A DNA stretch of 25,339 nucleotides from assembly GCA_002325605.1 (NCBI GenBank), contig DCSM01000023.1, forward strand, positions 1 through 25,339. Direction: 5' to 3'. The position numbers and the translations under genes were made by a program. The notes below the pieces were generated by a model. That model saw nothing but the letters and a program-made list of their open reading frames with translations, did not search any database and was not told the origin of the DNA. The DNA comes from Chloroflexaceae bacterium UBA1466. Lineage in GTDB: Bacteria > Chloroflexota > Chloroflexia > Chloroflexales > Chloroflexaceae. Positions within the stretch are counted from its first letter, which is position 1. Each line of letters starts with the position of its first letter. Positions 22,718 through 25,339 of this stretch are shown one piece after another.

Positions 22718-23848
22718 TTAGAAGACAATTTTGCGCCAGCGCATCGTGATGCTTTCTAAAAGCCCAATTGCGGTTAAAGCTGTTATCGTGAAGCTGCCCC
22801 CATACGAAATAAAGGGTAAGGGCAAACCTGTCACGGGCAAAATGCTCATCGCCATGCCCACATTGACCACCAAATGGGCTAAAAACATGCCAAAAATCCC
22901 TATGGCAACGAGCCTTCCAAAGGTATCGCGGGCCCGATGAGCAATGGAAAGGATTAACCAAAGCAAGAGGCCTTCGAAAGTAAGTAAAACAAGGCCGCCA
23001 ACAAAGCCCATTTCTTCGCCCACGACAGCGAAAATAAAATCTGAATACTGTACAGGGATATAATTCCCTTGACTCAAAATGCCATGGCGCAGACCTGCCC
23101 CAAATAAACCTCCTGAACCAATAGCGTTCAACGATTGAGTGATATTGTAACCTTCATTTGGGTCGACTTGACTTGGATTAACAAACATCCAATAGAAGGT
23201 TAGTAAGCGTGATTTTTGTTCGTTGTCAAGAATTTTCTCCCAACCGATGAATATAATGGGTGTTGCCACAACGGCCAGGAGCAAAAGTTGTTGCCAGCGA
23301 ATCCCTGCACACCAAGCCATTGTGAGCCAAATTGTGCCCACGACCAGCGCCGTGCCAAAATCGGGTTGAATGAGAATCAGCAAGAGCGGAATCCCAATGA
23401 TCAGCAAACCGCCAAATTGCACATTCCATGCTTCAAGTTGATCTTCAAACCGTGCAAAATAGGTGGCTAATGCCACAATAATGATAAGTTTAGCAACTTC
23501 AGAAGGCTGAAAGGTCCGAGTTCCCACTTCAATCCAGCTTTGAGCGCCTTCGCTAACCTTCCCAGCAATTAAGACAACAGCCAAAACCCCAATAACAACG
23601 AGGTAAAAGGGAAGCGCCAAACCCGAAATCAGGCGATAATCAAAAGAGGCAAAAGCAAACAGCATGCCCAAACCAAGGAGGATATTGACGATATGACGCG
23701 GAAAAAGAATATTTAACGGCGTGCCATAAGCTGTAACCGCATTGAAGGTTGCACTATAGACACACAAACCGCTGATAATTAAAAGAACAACGACGCAGCC
23801 CAGGAGAAAAAGATTAAATTCGCGCCAGATACGAATTTCGAGTTGCAA
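22718..23848 (-). CDS. rodA: SEDS peptidoglycan glycosyltransferase (RodA/FtsW family)
   Basis: A polytopic membrane glycosyltransferase that polymerises lipid II into glycan strands together with a class B penicillin-binding protein. About ten membrane helices are seen. Diagnostic segments are FQPSEVAK (residues 113-120), QPDFGTALV, and the large extracytoplasmic loop ending in YIPVQYSDFIFAVVGEEMGF, with the catalytic-type Asp270. The C-terminal signature is LPVTGLPLPFISYGGS. The length of 376 and the QYSDFIFAV sequence fit RodA (cell elongation) a little better than FtsW. The start is a TTG with GGAAGGAAG six nt upstream, which is well placed. No mre or pbp gene is adjacent. The gene is bracketed by two copies of repeat R2. 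Confidence 0.9.
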   Translation of the reverse strand: MQLEIRIWREFNLFLLGCVVVLLIISGLCVYSATFNAVTAYGTPLNILFPRHIVNILLGLGMLFAFASFDYRLISGLALPFYLVVIGVLAVVLIAGKVSEGAQSWIEVGTRTFQPSEVAKLIIIVALATYFARFEDQLEAWNVQFGGLLIIGIPLLLILIQPDFGTALVVGTIWLTMAWCAGIRWQQLLLLAVVATPIIFIGWEKILDNEQKSRLLTFYWMFVNPSQVDPNEGYNITQSLNAIGSGGLFGAGLRHGILSQGNYIPVQYSDFIFAVVGEEMGFVGGLVLLTFEGLLLWLILSIAHRARDTFGRLVAIGIFGMFLAHLVVNVGMAMSILPVTGLPLPFISYGGSFTITALTAIGLLESITMRWRKIVF

Positions 23849-23909
23849 AAGTAGCTTCCTTCCAAAGCAGCCCTGAATGTCTCTTTTAGAGCCATCCGTG
23901 GAACTGAAA

Positions 23910-23970
23910 CCCTCGCGGATTCCACGGCTTTAGCCGGGGCTCCACCAGCTAAAGCTGTTGATTCCTAGGG
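23910..23970. repeat. Palindromic element R2, copy 2 (upstream of the SEDS gene)
   Basis: CCCTCGCGGATTCCACGGC on the left and AGCTAAAGCTGTTGATTCC then TAGGG on the right match copy 1 in the same orientation. This copy lacks the extra R1-like loop insert and is 61 bp long. It lies in the predicted leader of the rodA gene. Confidence 0.7.
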
Positions 23971-24005
23971 AAAATAAGTTAGGTTTCATACTAGTAACGA
24001 ACTAA

Positions 24006-24033
24006 AGTTTACCAGATAGCGCGGTGCTGTCAA
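24006..24033 (-). promoter_or_regulatory. Possible rodA promoter, divergent from arsR
   Basis: On the minus strand TTGACA (24028-24033, perfect) and TAAACT (24006-24011) are 16 bp apart. The -10 is only moderate. A transcript from here would have a leader of about 150 nt containing repeat R2. Confidence 0.4.
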
Positions 24034-24051
24034 GCCCTTTTTCTTGACAGC
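24026..24051. promoter_or_regulatory. Candidate ArsR operator palindrome
   Basis: GCTGTCAAG (24026-24034) and CTTGACAGC (24043-24051) are a perfect 9-bp inverted repeat with an 8-bp spacer. Each arm contains a TTGACA -35 box, one for each strand, so a bound repressor would block the arsR promoter and possibly a divergent one. Confidence 0.6.
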
Positions 24052-24072
24052 TTGGGCCGCAAGAGGTAGAAT
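24044..24072 (+). promoter_or_regulatory. Promoter of arsR
   Basis: TTGACA (24044-24049), exactly 17 bp, TAGAAT (24067-24072). The predicted start near 24079 is only a few bases before the ATG at 24082, so the mRNA is probably leaderless. Confidence 0.8.
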
Positions 24073-24081
24073 ATATGCACG

Positions 24082-24450
24082 ATGACAGATATATCCCTTG
24101 AAGAAATTATCACTGTGCAAAGTGCCTTAGCGGATAGCTCACGGGTTCGGATTATCCGCCTGCTGCTGGAGGGCGAACTTTGCGTCTGCGAATTGATGCG
24201 CGTTCTTTGCGAGCCGCAGTCGAAAGTTTCGCGGCATTTGGGCATTCTGAAACGGGCGGGGCTTGTGCGTTGTCGGCGCGAAGGAACATGGATGCATTAT
24301 CAAATTGCGCCAACTCTGGCTAATCCCTGGCAAGCCGCTTTGCAAAGCCTCAGCCAAGTTTGGGATCAAAGCGCCGAGATTCAAGCCGATTTGGTGCGGC
24401 TCCGCAATGCAACAATGCAAGATACGGGCGAAAGCGTTTGCTGGCGCTAA
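24082..24450 (+). CDS. arsR: ArsR/SmtB-family arsenite-responsive repressor
   Basis: A 122-residue winged-helix repressor that leaves its operator on binding As(III) or Sb(III). The metal site is the classic ELCVCEL of ArsR (Cys34 and Cys36), at the start of the alpha-3 helix. The recognition helix region reads EPQSKVSRHLGILKRAGLV, followed by the wing (REGTWMHYQIAP). A further Cys119 near the end (ESVCWR) may take part in metal binding. The start ATG lies about 3 nt after the predicted transcription start, and AGAGG upstream belongs to the promoter, so translation is likely leaderless. It sits 67 bp before the efflux gene, in the same direction. Confidence 0.93.
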   Translation: MTDISLEEIITVQSALADSSRVRIIRLLLEGELCVCELMRVLCEPQSKVSRHLGILKRAGLVRCRREGTWMHYQIAPTLANPWQAALQSLSQVWDQSAEIQADLVRLRNATMQDTGESVCWR

Positions 24451-24517
24451 TTTTTTTGAGACTTTATATCTGTCTATCTGCATAAATCTATATTCACCCA
24501 TAAAGAAAGGCTGAATA

Positions 24518-25339
24518 GTGAAAGAGAACATCGTAGCCAAATTACCGTGGCTGGAGCGGCTTTTGCCCCTCTGGATTTTCCTCGCTATGGGCTTGGGAGT
24601 TGGTTTGGGCCACTTCTTTCCCGCTATCGGCCCCGCGCTTGAAACTATCAAAATCGCTGACGTTTCGCTGCCTATTGCAATTGGTCTCCTCTGGATGATG
24701 TATCCTGTTTTGGCTAAAGTGCAATATGAGGCATTAGGGGAATTTTCGGCGCATAAAAAACTCTTTACGCTCTCGCTTTTGCTCAATTGGATTCTGGGGC
24801 CAATCTTAATGTTCCTTTTAGCGTGGCTTTTGCTCCCTGATTTGCCCCATTATCGTACAGGACTGATTCTCGTTGGCCTCGCTCGCTGTATTGCAATGGT
24901 GCTAATTTGGAATATGCTGGCTAAGGGAAGTAACGAAATCGCAGCGATTCTCGTTGCTCTTAACTCAGTCTTTCAAATTATAATGTATTCTGTGCTAGGG
25001 TACGTTTTCCTCACGCTTATCCCAAGTTGGTTTGGCGCAGAAAGCATGGTAGTGCAAATCTCAATGGGGCAAATTGCCAAAAATGTCCTCATTTTCTTAG
25101 GTATTCCCCTCTTTGCAGGATTTCTTACTCGTACAATCCTCACTCGAAAGTATGGTTTACCTTGGTATGAGCAAGCTTTTCTGCCAAAACTGGGGCCAAC
25201 AGCTTTGCTTGGCCTACTTTACACCATCGTTTTGATGTTTTCAATGCAAGGCGAAAAGATTGTAACGTTGCCTTTCGATGTTGTTCGCATCGCGCTGCCA
25301 CTGTTAGTCTATTTTGGGCTAATGTGGGGCTTCGCTTTT
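24518..25339 (+). CDS. arsB: ACR3-type arsenite efflux permease (partial)
   Basis: A membrane carrier of the ACR3 family (bile/arsenite/riboflavin transporter superfamily) that exports As(III) using the membrane potential or proton gradient. The 274 codons present show about eight hydrophobic segments and the hallmark GLARCIAMVLIWN with the functionally required Cys, then NSVFQIIMYSVLGY. The N-terminus (LPWLERLLPLWIFLAMGLGVGLG, in parts LPWLERLLPLW and IFLAMGLGVGLG) is standard. The start is a GTG with GAAAGG seven nt upstream. The reading frame is open to the end of the window; the family is about 350 residues, so roughly 75 are missing. It follows arsR and forms a minimal resistance operon. 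The symbol arsB is used loosely; acr3 is the stricter name. Confidence 0.93.
   Translation, partial: MKENIVAKLPWLERLLPLWIFLAMGLGVGLGHFFPAIGPALETIKIADVSLPIAIGLLWMMYPVLAKVQYEALGEFSAHKKLFTLSLLLNWILGPILMFLLAWLLLPDLPHYRTGLILVGLARCIAMVLIWNMLAKGSNEIAAILVALNSVFQIIMYSVLGYVFLTLIPSWFGAESMVVQISMGQIAKNVLIFLGIPLFAGFLTRTILTRKYGLPWYEQAFLPKLGPTALLGLLYTIVLMFSMQGEKIVTLPFDVVRIALPLLVYFGLMWGFAF

Noticed and set aside
22527..22961. Minus-strand frame of 144 codons overlapping the end of rodA
   Set aside because: It lies out of frame over rodA and repeat R2 and shows no family features.
24139..24786. Minus-strand frame of 215 codons
   Set aside because: It is antisense to arsR and the ACR3 gene, both of which are unmistakable.

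Overview
This is about 25 kb of bacterial chromosome of roughly balanced base composition. The gene content fits Chloroflexota (green non-sulfur relatives): a very large MalT-like ATPase/TPR regulator ending in a SARP/BTAD output module, a phytol/dolichol-kinase-like membrane protein, a class III polyhydroxyalkanoate (PHA) synthase and many short dispersed palindromic repeats. The phylum is an inference from gene content. No rRNA, tRNA, CRISPR array, transposase or integrase was seen.

Layout. (1) 1-2.4 kb: an NMT1/THI5-type substrate-binding lipoprotein, a small coiled-coil protein and ribosomal protein L25/Ctc, closed by tandem repeat hairpins and a strong terminator. (2) 2.4-4.0 kb: a small membrane protein on the minus strand, a 29-codon gene remnant cut by a dispersed repeat, and a phytol/dolichol kinase-like protein. 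(3) 4.0-5.3 kb: the RsbS-RsbT stressosome pair facing a double zinc-ribbon protein across a shared terminator. (4) 5.3-10.7 kb: two divergent, well-formed promoters, then a complete four-gene ABC importer of the BMP/PnrA nucleoside type (lipoprotein, double ATPase, two permeases) with its own terminator. (5) 10.7-14.6 kb: a four-helix membrane protein and the large regulator, both on the minus strand. (6) 14.9-22.1 kb: a PHA locus. On the minus strand, in transcription order, it holds a phasin-like protein with nine 39-residue repeats, acetoacetyl-CoA reductase (phaB), PHA synthase subunits phaE and phaC, a second PHA-associated helical protein and a beta-ketothiolase (phaA). A small helical protein converges on the cluster from the plus strand. 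(7) 22.1-24.0 kb: a repeat-rich intergenic stretch and an SEDS glycosyltransferase (RodA/FtsW) bracketed by two copies of one palindromic element. (8) 24.0 kb to the end: arsR and an ACR3-type arsenite efflux gene that runs off the window.

How the genes work together. The PHA genes form a complete short pathway: thiolase condenses two acetyl-CoA, the reductase makes 3-hydroxybutyryl-CoA, PhaC/PhaE polymerises it, and the phasin-like proteins probably coat or organise the granule. The BMP operon is a complete nucleoside-type importer. ArsR/ACR3 is a minimal arsenite resistance unit. Several starts are non-ATG (GTG or TTG) and are supported by Shine-Dalgarno placement or family alignment.

Most worth a second look: the tandem-repeat phasin-like protein, the extra helical protein in the PHA operon, a direct repeat with SARP-like spacing upstream of the SARP regulator, the palindrome that carries two opposed -35 boxes at arsR, a strong promoter feeding a ~335-nt untranslated leader, and repeat elements that truncate or bracket genes.
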